Numbered from the stretch's first letter, positions 35,001 through 48,087 are shown. The stretch: 64,000 nt of DNA from Vitellaria paradoxa (GCA_019916065.1 CM034233.1:12543573-12607572); one strand, 5' to 3'. The notes: a model not told the origin generated them from the sequence alone. Numbers and translations: made by a program.

Positions 35001-37700
35001 TTTTAATTAAGGGTTATAATTTTCTGGTCATCAAATAGATAAAGATCTATGACTGGTAGCAGCAATCATATAATTCAGCTGGCATTGTCTCATTCTCATT
35101 ATATTTTTGGTTCACGAAGCTCTCTCCATTAACATGATGTTTCAGATATATCGTGAATTGGAGGATACCAGCAAAAAAAGTATAGTTTACCATTCAACCT
35201 CTTTGGGGGGCCATCTACATGGTGTACCTGTGAATGCACAGTATCGGCCTTTGGGAGCTCTTGACCGGAAACGGCTTATTGCCAGGAAAAGCAACACCAC
35301 ATACTGCTATGATTTCCCACTGGTGAATACATTCTGACCCTTATTTATGTGTAATTATTATTGCTATAAAGCTTTATAATTGTATATTGAAGGGGAATCT
35401 TCGTTGCAGGCATTTGAAACAGTCTTGAAAAAGTCTTGGGCATCCCAATTCCCGAGTAGCAGCAAAGTCAAGGGTAAAATTCTCAAAGTCACGGAGCTCA
35501 TATTTGCTGACCGAAAAGGCACATGGGGTACTCCTCTTGTTGCTGTAGAGCGCCCACCTGGGCTGAATGATGTTGGCATGGTAGCCTGGACTATGGAAAT
35601 GTCTACACCTGAGTTGCCTTCTGGGAGGACAATTTTGGTAGTAGCAAATGATGTAACTTTCAAAGCAGGTTCATTTGGTCCGAGGGAGGATGCGTATTTC
35701 CTTGCAGTGACAGATCTTGCTTGTGCTAAGAAACTGCCTCTGATTTACTTGGCGGCAAACTCTGGGGCTCGTATTGGGGTGGCTGAAGAAGTAAAATCTT
35801 GCTTTAAAGTTGGTTGGTCTGATGAATCAAGCCCAGAAGGTGGTTTTCAGTATGTCTATTTGACTCCTGAAGATTATGCACGCATTGGGTCATCTGTGAT
35901 AGCACACGAGTTAAAGCTGTCAAGCGGAGAAACCCGTTGGGTAATAGACAGCATTGTGGGAAAGGAGGATGGTTTAGGGGTTGAGAACTTATCAGGCAGT
36001 GGAGCCATTGCTAGTGCATATTCAAGGGCATACAAAGAAACCTTCACCTTAACATATGTGACAGGAAGAACTGTTGGCATAGGCGCTTATCTTGCCCGGC
36101 TTGGTATGCGGTGTATACAGAGACTGGATCAACCTATTATTCTTACTGGTTTCTCTGCACTAAACAAACTACTAGGCCGGGAGGTGTACAGCTCACACAT
36201 GCAGCTTGGTGGCCCTAAAATCATGGCAACCAATGGGGTCGTTCACCTAACGGTCTCGGATGATCTTGAAGGGGTATCAGCTATATTGAAGTGGCTAAGC
36301 TTTATCCCGCCTTACTCAGGCGGTCCACTTCCCATTTTGGCTTCCTTGGATCCTCCAGAGAGGCCTGTTGAATACTTTCCTGAGAATGCATGCGATCCTC
36401 GTGGAGCCATCTGTGGTGTTCTGGATGGTAATGGGAAGTGGCTGGGGGGTATGTTTGACAAGAATAGCTTTGTTGAGACGTTGGAAGGTTGGGCGAGAAC
36501 AGTTGTAACAGGAAGGGCAAAGCTTGGAGGAATCCCTGTAGGAATAGTTGCCGTTGAGACTCAGACTGTCATGCAAGTTATTCCTGCAGACCCCGGGCAG
36601 CTCGATTCCCATGAAAGGGTTGTCCCTCAAGCTGGGCAAGTATGGTTTCCCGATTCTGCAAATAAGACGGCCCAAGCATTGATGGATTTTAACCGGGAAG
36701 AGCTTCCCCTTTTCATCCTCGCTAACTGGAGAGGCTTTTCAGGTGGACAGCGGGACCTTTTTGAAGGCATCCTTCAGGCTGGATCAACCATTGTTGAGAA
36801 TCTTAGAACATACAAACAACCTGTCTTTGTATATATCCCAATGATGGGTGAGCTCCGTGGTGGGGCGTGGGTTGTTGTGGATAGTAGGATCAATTCGGAT
36901 CACATTGAAATGTACGCTGAACGGACTTCCAAGGGAAATGTCCTCGAACCAGAAGGGATGATTGAGATCAAATTCAGAACAAAGGAGCTGCTGGAGTGCA
37001 TGGGTAGGCTAGATCTAAAGCTGATCAATCTGAAGGCAAAACTTCAGGAAGCTCGCAGCACTGAGGCTTATGCAACTTTTGAATCTCTTCAGCAGCAGAT
37101 TAAAGCGCGGGAGAAGCAGCTTTTACCAGTGTACACTCAGATAGCTACAAAATTTGCAGAACTGCATGATACTTCCTTGAGGATGGCTGCAAAGAGGGTT
37201 ATCAGAGAAGTTGTGGACTGGGCTAGCTGCAGATTTTTCTTCTACAAAAGATTGAACCGGAGGATTGTTGAAGGATCATTGGTCAGGACCGTGAGAGACG
37301 CTGCTGGTGACCAGCTGTCTAACAAATCTGCAATGGACATGATCAAGAAGTGGTTTTTGGATTCTAAGACTGCGGATGGCAGAGAAGATGCTTGGGCGGA
37401 TGATGACGTTTTCTTTGCGTGGAAGGATGATCCACGTAACTATGAGGAAAAGCTACAGGAGTTGCGTGTACAGAAGGTACTGCTTCAATTATCAAAAATT
37501 GGAGATTCACCATTAGATCTACAGGCTCTGCCTCAGGGTCTTGCTGCGCTTCTACACAAGGTAAAACCGTTATAAATGATTCTTGCTTTAAGGCACATTT
37601 TCCTTCTTCAGGAATTGATAGTGAGTTGTGGATTTCGATGCAGATGGAACCATCGAGTCGAGCACAATTGGTTGATGAAATTCTGAAAGTGCTTAATTGA
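24239..37700 (+). CDS. ACC1: Homomeric (cytosolic) acetyl-CoA carboxylase, 31 coding exons
   Basis: Carboxylates acetyl-CoA to malonyl-CoA in the cytosol, feeding fatty-acid elongation and flavonoid synthesis. Exons: 24239-24616, 24726-24932, 25017-25178, 25414-25506, 25609-25704, 25972-26145, 26662-26755, 26845-27032, 27138-27188, 27269-27308, 28218-28342, 28448-28564, 28681-28755, 28854-28910, 29102-29206, 29374-29460, 29545-29736, 29809-29997, 30237-30347, 30442-30528, 30619-30795, 31466-31543, 31662-31784, 31913-32182, 32265-32605, 33842-34079, 34180-34526, 34623-34836, 35146-35322, 35410-37560, 37644-37700. They sum to 6,801 nt, 2,266 aa, close to the family's usual 2,250-2,300. Biotin carboxylase comes first (WGGGGKG, residues about 240-246), then biotin carrier motif VMKM with the biotinyl Lys near 723, a long central region, and the carboxyltransferase mostly in the 2,151-nt exon 30. 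No transit peptide is evident, matching the cytosolic isoform. Intron 15 is GC-AG. The frame is intact throughout. Confidence 0.95.
29207..29373 (+). other. ACC1: GC-AG intron 15 of ACC1
   Basis: Exon 15 ends TTGATGCAG and the intron begins gcaagc; it ends in catag before TTGGATGG. Only this placement gives the conserved GGLLMQLDG junction. GC donors make up roughly 1% of plant introns, and the perfect CAG|GCAAG context fits that class. Confidence 0.85.
30053..30095 (+). mobile_element. Poly(T) micro-insertion in ACC1 intron 18
   Basis: AGCATGGTGATT occurs at 30053-30064 and again at 30084-30095, enclosing 19 bp of T-tract plus GGTAAGTAA. The 12-bp direct repeat and the homopolymer tail (poly(A) on the minus strand) look like an extremely shortened LINE/SINE-type retroposition. 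Confidence 0.65.
31133..31190 (+). mobile_element. Poly(T) micro-insertion in ACC1 intron 21
   Basis: CATGAATTGGATATG at 31133-31147 is repeated at 31176-31190 around 28 bp made mostly of T followed by GGCTAGGT. A 15-bp target duplication and tail fit target-primed retroposition of a nearly tail-only fragment. Confidence 0.7.
32772..33551 (-). mobile_element. TRIM-like miniature LTR element in ACC1 intron 25
   Basis: Two related LTR-like blocks, 32772-32954 and 33409-33551, share CATTTAGTGGGTG, CCCATCTC and ATGTGGGACT-type text and TG...CA ends when read on the minus strand. Next to the 33409 block lies TGGTATTAGAG on the minus strand (33396-33406), a primer site for initiator tRNA-Met with one change. 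The interior is about 450 bp and non-coding. LTRs are clearly diverged from each other, so the insertion is old. It accounts for most of the unusually long intron 25 (1,236 bp). No clean 5-bp target duplication is visible. Confidence 0.7.
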
Positions 37701-40700
37701 TTAGATTGCTTGCAGTTCACTGGTAAGCATGCGTTAGCTTCTTGTTCTCCTCGGATCATAGTTATCATTTGATAACCGGATCTCAATGCTAATCATTTGC
37801 CTCTGCCATAAGTTAGGATCCAATGGGCGCAGGCCCCTTCTTCTATGGTTTACGATCTTTTCTTGTGAGATGAAATTAATTCCTGATCTGTTAGGTGAAA
37901 TAACCAGAGGGAGAGCTTTCTGATGAATTTCATTATCATTTAAAAGTGTAAATGTTGGGAGTCCTAGTTGGTGTAAGATGATTCTCTTCAATTGTTTAAA
38001 GGGGAAATCGACCAGCTTGGCAGGCTCTTCATGGATTTCTTGAATAGTTGATTAATTCTTTGCTTGTATCTTATTTTAATTTTCATATGTTAGTCTTCAG
38101 GAAAGAACTAATAAATAGGTTGTGCACAATTGAATGATGCATCTTAGTATTTAAGTTCACTATTTTTGCTTGCCAACCCTCTCATGTTCACTGATAGATT
38201 TGAATATCAAATAAATAAATATATATATATATATATATATCCTGCTTATCACCGAGAATACATTAAGGGGTATGGCATAAATTATGGCGGTTATAGATTC
38301 GAACATTCAATTTTTGAGTGCAAGCTACCTTGCCTTCATTTTTTCTTCTTGATCTTGAGTTTCTCCTTTTCTTTCTTCTTTCTTTCCTTCCTTTTCTGTT
38401 CATCCCGTTTCTTCTCTTCTTTCCTTCTCATCTCTTCCAGCGTTTGTTTCTTCTTCTCCGTTTCCTTTTTTGCTTCCCTCTTCCTCCTCTCTTCCTCTTC
38501 CTTTTCCTTTCTTGCAATTTCTTCTCTTCTCCTTTTCTCCTTCTCTCTTTCCTTCTCTATTCTTTTCTTCTTTTATCTCCTTCAGCTCTTCTCTTGTCAG
38601 TTCTCTTTTAATTCTGAAACACATTTTGGTCTACAAGACTAGAAAATTAAGGTGACATTTAATTTACTTTTCTGTTATATTTTATGTTTTCATTTTATAT
38701 TTTAAAAATCTCAAAATAAAAAAAAAAGAAAATATTCTGTTTTCATTATTTTGAAATTTTTCTTATTTTGGATTAGAAACGTTCACAATGACTTTTTATC
38801 ATTTTTCATTTTATGTGTAAATCTATTTTCTATTTTTAAAACAAATTTTGAAAACACAAGTGGTCAAATGTGTATTAATTTTTTTTTTTTTTATAACCAT
38901 AAAATGAAAAATGAATTCAAAATAGAAAATAGAAAATAAAAACAGAAAACAAAAAATAAAAAAATAACCAAATGAGCCCTAAGTGTCTCTCCTCTCTTAA
39001 TCGCTACTCATTGTGCTCAAATTCACTCTATGGGTGGGTGATTTATGCTGGTTTTGGTGCTTCTTGTGCATTTGCCGTCCAATGAGTGCAGGAATTTGTC
39101 TGATGATACTTGCATTTGCTCCGCCCAACTTGTTCTTTTGGCTTCACAACTTCTATACTTACATTTAGCCTTTGTTTGGTAATGTTAGTTTTAAACACCA
39201 CCCCCCCCCCCCCCCAACAAAAAAAAAATTGAACGTTAAAATTTCTTACATTTAGAATTTTAAGTTCTCAGCTTATTTAAATGAAATAATTCATCCAGAT
39301 ATGTATTTTTCTATAATATCCCTAAATTTAGCATCATTTATTATATTTCATTTTACTATCTTTTCTCTCTATATTTGATTCATGATTCAAACACATCCTT
39401 AGATTTGCAACCGTATGAAAATGTAAAATTTTAAGTATTGTATAAAGCACAAGTTATTTGGCACCCAACAATTTAAAAAAAATGTTAAGTATTTAAGTAC
39501 TTTTTCATAAAATAAAAACAAAAAAACATAAAGTTGAACCAATTATTTTTGTGCCTTTATTGGGATTTCTTATTATTATTATTATTATTATATGAATCAA
39601 AATACATAAAAAATGCATTTGGTATGCATTTGGTATTTTGTATGCATTTGGTATGTAGTTTAAAGGATGTAATTGTTACTCTACAAAATTTTGTTCCTTT
39701 TAACTATGCTAATTAAGTATTCCTTTTGTTTCAGACAAAATAAAAAATAAAAATAGGTTAGTATTTCTCTTTTTGAGCACATAGTTACTCTTATTACTTT
39801 AACCAAGTAAACATGGTCGCATGAATCCTAACTCGACCCAAAAAATTAATCAGCCCCACCTTGCGCTAAGAATCCTTACAATCCCCCACCCCTAAATTAG
39901 TAAATTTATTTTTTTTGTATTATATTTTTAATTATATAAATTAAATATTTTATTTATCTACAGTATCAAAATAGACCTTAGGAACAAGCAATTTCATAAT
40001 TTTAAAGTAACGTTTGGTACGAAGCGAAAATTTTGGATGTAAGGGCCCGATTAGATGGTGCTAAAATTTCAAGGGAATAAGTTTTAAAGAGGGTATAAGA
40101 TAAGATGGAGTATTATTTTTAGAGGGTTGGTCCACATTGATGTGATGATGTGATGTTTATAGAGAGAGATAACTTTTGACTTGGTTTGGATGTTTTATAA
40201 ATAAGAGGGGATGAATGATGGAAAAAGTAGTCAAATGACTCTTTTGTCCTTGTGGTGTCTCAAACTTGGTTAGCCATTAAATTAAATATTAAATTTCAAA
40301 ACCCACTCTATTTTATTATTTTTGGACAGCATGAAGTTATATTATTTATTTCACGAAAAATTTAATTTTTTATAAATTTATTTAAAGAACTTTTTTTTAA
40401 ATATGTGCTTTTGAATGATTGGTTATTATCTAATTTTTTTAATTATATTTATTTTGACTTGTTGGTCTATCTATTATTTTTTTACTAGCATTATATTTAT
40501 TTTGATCAAATTAACAATACTGTTAATGAGGACTAAAAATATCAAAAATAAGGGCTTATACCCGGTTATAAGTTTTGGCCAATCCCCAGGCTACCCAAAA
40601 AATATACGGAGAGGGGGGGAAAGAAAGGGGGAAAACAAAGAGGAGGGCTTTTGGATGCATCCAAACCATGGCAAAAAATATGGGACCCACTCTATTTACT

Positions 40701-41966
40701 CGGTACAAGCTTTAGAGGGGAGTTTTTGTTGCATCCAAGTGGGTCCTAAAAGATTACTAGGGTAATTGTCGCCCCAATAATAGTTAATAGGATAACACAT
40801 TTATGATACTTATGTTTGAATTGAAAAAGTAAATATTATTTAATAATAATTATATTATGTTTGAAATGCTAAAAATTTTAAAGGGATAAAAGTTAAGTGT
40901 GTTTATAATGAAGGCCAATTGACCATGCTAAAAGTTAATATTTAATTTTAGTAAAATATTAGAATAAAATAAATCATCATAATAATTATTATTTTAATAA
41001 TAATTAATTTTAATATAATATATATTATTAAATATAATTTTAAATAAAAATATTAATCATAAAAATTAATTTTATCATAGATTAATATTTCAATAGTAAT
41101 TAATTTTAATAATGAATTACTATTTGTTAAAAATATTTTTATTTTAATAAAATGAATAATTTTAGTTTATTTAAATAAATTATTAATTTTAGTAAACTAT
41201 ATTATACAATACATAATCTAATAAATAACTATTTATCAAAAATAATTTTTATTTAATAAAATAAATTATTTCAATAAGTAATTATTATTTATTAAACATT
41301 AATTTTAATTTTAGAAATAAATAATTTTAGTCATAAATTAATATTACAATAATATTAATTTAATAAAATATAATAAATTATTTTAATAATAAATTGTTAT
41401 TTATTAAATATTATTTTGATAAAATAATTTAATGATTAATTAATTTTAATTTGATTAAATAAATTATTATTTTGTAATATTTACTAATTATGTAAGAAAT
41501 TATTACTTAGAGTTTTACAGGCGTGTAAAGATATATTTTATGGGATAATGAAAAGAGATAAATATTTTCATTATTCTTCATTACCCATCTCCTCCTAAGT
41601 AACAAGCTACCCCATATAGGAGTAATCGTTACCTTTCGGATAATTATTATCTCCTTATCTAAACTAATAAATTTATCTTCTTTTACCTCTAAAACGAATG
41701 TGTCCTAAGGATAAAGGATTCAATTGGCAATGTAATTGTTTCTTTATTAATAAATTTTATTTATTTTTTTTATTTTTGAAATGCCATTTTCTTCCATTCG
41801 TAATTTTATTTGAGAATTTTTGTAAATTAAAATTTGTTATTAAAATATTCAATGTAATTGAAATTTAATAAATTTCAGTCACCTAAAATCTATTTTTATT
41901 TTTTAAGAAAAATTGGATAATTATTTTATTTTAAGCTAAATTTATAATTAATTTATTTTACAAAAT
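37701..41966. other. Intergenic DNA between ACC1 and the SULTR1 duplication
   Basis: Begins with the ACC1 3'UTR (about 37701-38060 by composition; end not fixed). Then a TA microsatellite (38219-38240), a CT-rich belt at 38340-38600 that encodes only low-complexity Lys/Glu or Ser/Phe runs, a poly(C) tract near 39200-39216, and extremely AT-rich DNA at 40900-41480 dominated by AATTAATTTTAATA words. A block at 40040-40770 with words such as GGGCCCGATTAGATGGTGC may be part of a decayed DNA transposon. No gene is supported. Confidence 0.5.
38340..38600 (+). repeat. CT-rich (TTCTTC/CTTTCC) low-complexity belt
   Basis: Irregular pyrimidine tract of about 260 bp on the plus strand. Open frames through it are low complexity and are by-products of composition. 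Confidence 0.8.
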
Positions 41967-42810
41967 AAATTAAAAAACATAGGATTAATAAGTTAAGGGA
42001 AGCGTCAGATTTTTTAATTCTAACACAAGGATGAATCAATAAGGTTGGGTCAGATTGGACATATGGTCTAGTCGGCCAGGTTATATGCCTAGACTCTATT
42101 ATATGTTTTCTCTAAATGTAATAAAAATTATGTATTTTTTCTATTTATTATTATTTTTTTTTCTAAATCATACTTTCGATTATTGAACTTTCGCCATCTA
42201 AGGTGTAGCACTTATTGTACCATATTTTTCCATCAATGTTCTGATTAAGAAAATAAATTTTACAGCCAATTTACGAGTTAATCATCCTCTTTCAAAATTT
42301 TATAATGCAATTCATAAATAATTTCTCAATAGTTGTTAAAATCTTAAATGTTGTTTTATTTTTACAGATTAAGCGGTAAGATATATTCCACAAAATGAAT
42401 AAATCTCCAAAAGCGGGAGAGAGATGAAGAGAGATACATGGAAAACTCAGTCCAAGGAAAGGGACATCAAACAACCTCCAAAATTTAGGTGGAGAGAGAG
42501 AGAGAGAGAGACAGAGATGGAAAACTCAGTCCAAGAAAAGAGACAACATCAAATGTTCAAATTCAAAATCTATTGTATCAGAAACATACCCCCCGGAAGG
42601 CCTGACAATAGCGTCAAAGTCGTTTACCACGATTTGGTGTTCAAAAGTTCAGTCTCCCTAAATTTGGTCCTCCTCAATCCCAGAATACGAAGGACTTGTT
42701 CTTTGACACCCTTCTTTTTTTTCCCAACGAGACTTGCCGATGCCGCAAGTGCCAATGGTACCAGTGCCGCGAAGAACTAGATTTTTATTGATCACAGGGA
42801 ATGTAACCAA

Positions 42811-43119
42811 TGGGACATTTGGAGGCACAACTTTTAGAAATTTTTATTGATTTTTTATCAAAAGTTATTAATTATAATTTTTAAAATATTCAGTGAAAGA
42901 AGTAGCGATTTTTAATATTTTTCAGTATTTTTTTACAACTTTTGAGTGTTTGGTAAATTTTTTAATAATTTTTGATAACTTTTAGTAATTTTTAATAATT
43001 TTTAAGTTGAGAAATTACTATAACAGAATAAAAAAGTAACAAAAATTAGTGATTTATCAACGCTTAAAAATAAGAAGTTGGTAGTTTTTTACTAAAATTT
43101 CGTTGCCAAACGCATCCCA
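42811..43119 (-). mobile_element. 309-bp MITE downstream of SULTR1 gene 1
   Basis: Absent from the matching site in the distal copy (near 53699), where the flanks are directly joined. Left end TGGGACATTTGG, right end reversed TGGGATGCGTTTGG. Reverse-oriented relative of 20233-20510 and 61373-61717, sharing the TTATAGTAATTTCTCAA word. Non-coding; arrived after the duplication. Confidence 0.7.
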
Positions 43120-43623
43120 AACAACGAAAATGCAGTACTTTTTTATTGCTCACTCTATTTTTTTTTTCCCTCCAACCTTCAGTAATTTACACAATAGGAG
43201 AGGAAGGAAATGAAGTAATTCTTACTCTCCATTCATCAAGCAAAATGCATGAAACAGGTATAGAGAAGAATCCCCGAGAAAAAGAAAAAGAAAAAGAAAA
43301 TGACAATCGTGAAACATAAACAGAGGTGAATTGGGCATCTCCAGAGTTACGGATTTACTGTTTGCAATAGTATTGCTCGCAAAGTGTTGTGTTGTAAGCT
43401 TTTAGGAAGAGGAAACGTGTCCCTTTTCTTCTTGTGGATTAGGATCCGCGCACTGAACTTCAACAACTTCTATTGCAGACGCCCCCACCAGCCACCACTC
43501 AACTGGAACCAATCTTCTTTCTTTATGGATATTATATATTGGTTATGCATCTCATTTTTATTTTTATTTTTTTCTCATTATCATCAATTTCTCTCCTTTG
43601 GTATTGCTCTTTCATTTTACATG

Positions 43624-46600
43624 TCAAGCCTCTTCCATGGGTTTCGGTGAACAGGTCACAACAGCGTCTGCCACCGTGAGGAAAATGTTGTCTTCACCGA
43701 TCAAATTTGCAAAATTGGATGTGTGTAGCTTCTCGATCACCACTGGCCCGGGATTCGCCAGAACAAGCTGGACATGTAAAAGCAAGACTGACTTGTATTA
43801 AGGTATCGTGCTATATATTGCATTATAAATTGTTTCTAGGGGTGTGCAATTGATCTTCATTGTCATGCATATACAAATTACCTGAACCTCCCTCTTTTGG
43901 AGACTCCTATACAGCTCTTCTAAGGCATGGATGCCACTGGTGTCAATGTCAGTAACAGCTGGAACGAACAAGAAAGAGAGAGAGAGAGAGAAGGTTTAAG
44001 TCAAACAACCTAATTAAGTAATAATAGTGTTAGAATTATAGGTAGAGCTCAATCCCAAAATCGTAGTTATAAAAGTGTTCAGAATCTTATTAAGAGGATA
44101 GAAGCCCTTAGCGCGGGTGATGTGCGACAGCGTGAAAGTTAACAAATAAAATGCTTGAAAGTTGGAAATTAGGAATGTGAGAGTTTGAGGCCTGAAAAAA
44201 AAAATACTTACGTGACATTTGAACAACCAAAAATTGAATTCTAGGTAGACATACTGCTTTCAAAAGCTCTTCCTCGTCCGTCAACCATCTCAATATCCTG
44301 CATGGAAATTCACTGTTAAATTTAGATTTCTACTAAGAAGTTCGAAGGGAGAGAACTAAAGGCATTAATTTATGGACAGAGAACAAAAAAAAAAAAGGAA
44401 GCACCCATGTTCTTTTACCTTTCCTTGATATAGTTGGAGTTGGAAAAGTAGATTGCAGAATCAACTCTCACAATCAAAACACCTGGAACCTTAGTTGCTT
44501 CCGGATATTGCTGGATGTTCCTATAAACATTTGTCCTGGGGATCCTCCCAAGAATTGCTGTTCTCGGCCTAGTGACTTGTAGGAGGATTTTAGCAAAGGA
44601 TATACAAACCTAACTCGAAAAGCAGCAAGCACATCAATTAGGTGAATCGCTTTTTGGTGGACAAAAAGAATTCACAATGATCAATGTCTCAATTCTTACC
44701 GCAATTAAGAGACCTATCTCAACAGACGCAAAAACCACACCAAAAAATGCTCCCATGCAAGCAATGAAGTCAAATTTATCTATCTTCCATATCAAAATTG
44801 CTGCCTCAAAATCAATTAGGCCGATGACCGCAGATATAATGATGGAAGAAAGAATGGCATTGGGGGTGTACTTAAAAAGAGGTGTGATGAATTCCAAGGT
44901 TAGGAATACAACACAGGACATTATGATGTTAGAAACAGCGGTTTGGCAACCAGCCATGTAATTCACTGCCGAGCGAGAGAAGGAACCTGCAAACAACACA
45001 ATCATCTCAACATCTTCAATGGTATAATCGGCAAGGGGTTTATATTGCATTTTACATGCTAAATTTGCATTGATTGGTTTGATTAGCACAAATAGATTTA
45101 TTCTGACATTTGTCTTCGATGAAGAGTTTTAAGGTTTAAGGTATATATCAATCATAATTATATACTCATCAATTGAGTGATAATTGTTCCAGATTCAATA
45201 TGCATTATCTTCTAGAAGAAGAGTATATATTGTTTAATTTCTGTGCTTTTGAAGAGTATATATTGTTTAATTTCTGTGCTTTCTTCCCACCTGTGGCCAC
45301 ATAGCATGAGGTCATTGAGCCAATAACATTCATTGTGCCTAGTGCAACCATTTCTCTGTTTCCATCCAGTTGATAGTCCTTCATGGAAGCAAAGGTTCTT
45401 CCAATAGCTACAGCTTCCTGATCTCAAACAAAAATGAAAAAAGAAAAATATTAGGTTTGTGGAAGTGAAAATCAAAATTATCTTGATAGCACAGAGTGAA
45501 CATGAAATTGGCTCACCGTTAATGCTATCATACCAGCCACAACACCAATTCTAAAACCCTTTGATAGATTGTCACCTGTGAAATATATTTTGCTCACAGA
45601 TGAAGGATTTATTCCTTTTTCTATATGTTTCACCTGATCACAAGGATAGAAGTATTAGTTTTTTGATAGCAACAAGCTATTCGTTCAAAAGTTCATAATA
45701 TTGGAAAAGATAAGTAAAAATAAATAAATGAACACTTACAATTTGAACACCTTGCTTCTCAGCATGAGTTATATACACAAAAAAGGTGGACAAGATAACA
45801 GAGAAGAGTGGAGCAATTGCAGGAATCCAGAAAAGTTTCTTGCTCTTCTTCCCCTGTTCATCAAATCATGTGAGAAAAATTCAGAGATAATTTTCTCCCC
45901 TTAAAAATTTAGGCAAGCGCTATAAAAATTAGGGACTCTTACAATGTACTTAGCAAATAGAAGGAAAGCCAAAAAGGTTGCCCCAATGACAATAGTCTGC
46001 CAGTTCCACTGCAAACATTTTGAAACTATTGTTAGGTTTTTAATTTTAGTGATGGCTAATTCCTTGAAAATATGGTTTTCTATTTCCATTATCAAACTAT
46101 TATATTCCATGTATCTGTAGAATCTTAATTGTAATTAATTAGGAATGGATTTATAAAATTATGAGTCATTCCTAGTTGTATTAGAAAATAGAGTCTTATT
46201 AGTTGTCGTCCAAGGAAATAAGGTTGCAGCAACATGATGAATATATTTGAAAACATGGATAACAACTTGAGCTTCATGGGCCTATGCATAAATAATGTTC
46301 ATCCAAGACAGATTTCTATATTAGCCCAGTGACTTGAGTTGATCATATTGCTGGCTGAAAAAAGGCAGAGTCAGTCAGCAAATAGAGCATCAAAAATTGT
46401 TCTTCATTGGATTGACTTGCTGGATTGGCTGGAAAAGGCCATGTTTATGTTTTGCGGAGCAAATCAAATTTCGGCCAAGTGTTGATCTCGCTGGATCATT
46501 GTTGGATATCGGCCCGAGCAAGGGACAGACAGAAAAATAGGAAATCTTATTTTTGGAACTCTTGTTTTGTACAGGATTTGTCAGTGCCTATTGAAGGAGT

Positions 46601-48066
46601 CTCCTCCTAGGGTTCAATAATTCAGAGAGAACAATATTGAAACACCCATAGAGCTTAAAAGACAAGATTATCTCTTCTCTTAGTCATGATAGAATCATTC
46701 TGTCAACTTTTGTGAGAAGGCTTTGAAGGCATTCAAAGGCTAGTTTGTTTTTCACCATGTGTCGATGAACGTGGTGATCTTCTCGAAGCGTCATGAAGAT
46801 TAGGGAGGCTTTGCTGTGTGCCGGTGAAGTGGGTTCTTCTACTTGGTACTTTGAAATTTTCAAATATGATTAAACAACTTAATCAAAATAGGTTTATTTT
46901 GGTAAGAGATTTCAGTCCCTAGTCATAAGAGAGGGAAGGGGGTGTTAGAGGAACCTACTCCATGACGGGCTGAACCAAAAACTGAGTGCATCACAGAAAC
47001 AATATCAGTGTTCTTTGTGAAATGCTTGATTCCAAGAAATCCTTTAAGTTGTTGCAGAGCAATTGTAATGGCAGCTCCACCCATAAAACCAACAACAGCG
47101 GCATGGGACAGGAAGTCAATTAAGAAACCCAATCTGATTGAAAACACAAACCAGTCTTAAAATGACACTGAACTGAAATGAAACCAGAACTTAAACAAAG
47201 AGGCATCAATGATATAAGTTCTGTCTGAGACGTATGGAATTATACCCCGGGGTTGCGTGTCTATGTTACCTGAGAAACCCAAGCGTTACTTGGGTGATCC
47301 CAGCAAAAAAAGTAGCTGTAAATGCAAGCCGGAGATATTCTGCAGGATTTTTAGTAGGATCAATCTCATTCTGAAGAAGAGTCCCCAACAGGAGAGACAC
47401 CACAGCCACCGGTCCTATAGCTATATCTCGTGAACTACCCATAAAGGCATATATCAATGGTGGGACAAAGCTGGAGTCTGTAATAGTGTAGGGCGAAAGA
47501 AAGAAAGCAATTCATAATCTGAGGAAATATCAACAATGTGTAGACTAAGTTAAGCAGGTTATCGATAAGTAATATATGAACTTACACAACCCATATTGGG
47601 CTTCCAAATTTGCAAGCTTTGCGTACCCAATATCCTGTATTACCGGTGAAAAAATTGTTAGAATTAATGTCTAAAAGAGAAAAACTGGGGTTTTCTGTTA
47701 TATCCATATTTCTTGGAGTATCTAATCTACCTGGGGAATGCAGAGACTTGCAATAGTTAGTCCAGCAATTAGATCGCCTCTAAATTTTGATAAATTGTAA
47801 CTTTGTACCCATTCAAGAATTGGGAAGACAGCTTGCAGGCCAAGGATGAATTTCCGAGACCTGGGTTGATCCTTGAAGTGGCGTAGAGGATCATCTGCAA
47901 AGAATGTCTCTTTCACAGTGGTGGTGAACTCCTTGAAAAGGTTTTGCTTTGGGGGAACTCCCACCTTATGAATGTATGGCAGATTCTGTGCCTGAAGGTG
48001 TGAGGACGACAAGCTTCTAGTATCCATCTCCTTCGTCTCCAGTACCTCGTCAGAATAATCATTCAT
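43624..48066 (-). CDS. SULTR1: Group 1 high-affinity sulfate transporter, proximal copy
   Basis: Proton-coupled sulfate uptake at the plasma membrane (SLC26/SulP family). Thirteen coding exons, in transcript order: 48066-47731, 47634-47586, 47477-47270, 47133-46959, 46008-45943, 45853-45740, 45633-45517, 45417-45291, 44986-44700, 44609-44419, 44297-44212, 43958-43882, 43767-43624; 1,977 nt, 658 aa, the usual SULTR1 length, all GT-AG. N-terminal motif [13 protein letters not shown] and LASLC-type signature [21 protein letters not shown] identify group 1; about 10-12 membrane segments follow ([21 protein letters not shown]), then a linker with [19 protein letters not shown] and a cytosolic STAS domain (about 520-640) with [14 protein letters not shown] 5'UTR intron is likely (48400-48089). 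Frame intact. Confidence 0.94.
45219..45286 (-). repeat. 33-bp tandem duplication beside the exon 8 donor of SULTR1 gene 1
   Basis: GAGTATATATTGTTTAATTT occurs at 45221 and again at 45254, a 33-bp spacing. The distal copy has a single unit here. The duplication ends within a few bases of the exon 8 splice donor on the minus strand, but leaves the donor intact. Confidence 0.85.
46020..46950 (-). other. Long intron 4 of SULTR1 gene 1
   Basis: About 950 nt, much longer than the neighbouring introns, and matched in the distal copy (56619-57569). The sequence between about 46100 and 46870 has text like GGAATGGATT, GAGTCTTATTAG and TTCAATAATTCAGAGAG that recalls a copia-type solo LTR, but I could not fix ends or target duplication. 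It predates the duplication because both copies share it. A 61-residue open frame inside it is not a gene. Confidence 0.4.
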
Positions 48067-48087
48067 TGAAGTGGATTATTTGATTCA

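Noticed and set aside
38166..38655. Long Ser/Phe-rich (+) and Lys/Glu-rich (-) frames
   Set aside because: They run through an irregular CT-rich tract and consist almost only of low-complexity residues.
43598..43801. Plus-strand frame over the last SULTR1 exon (also at 54144-54395)
   Set aside because: Shadow of the minus-strand exon that encodes the end of the STAS domain.
46425..46610. 61-codon frame inside intron 4 of SULTR1, repeated at 57035-57220
   Set aside because: Conserved only because the intron is duplicated; it has several differences including at its ends and no protein family resemblance.
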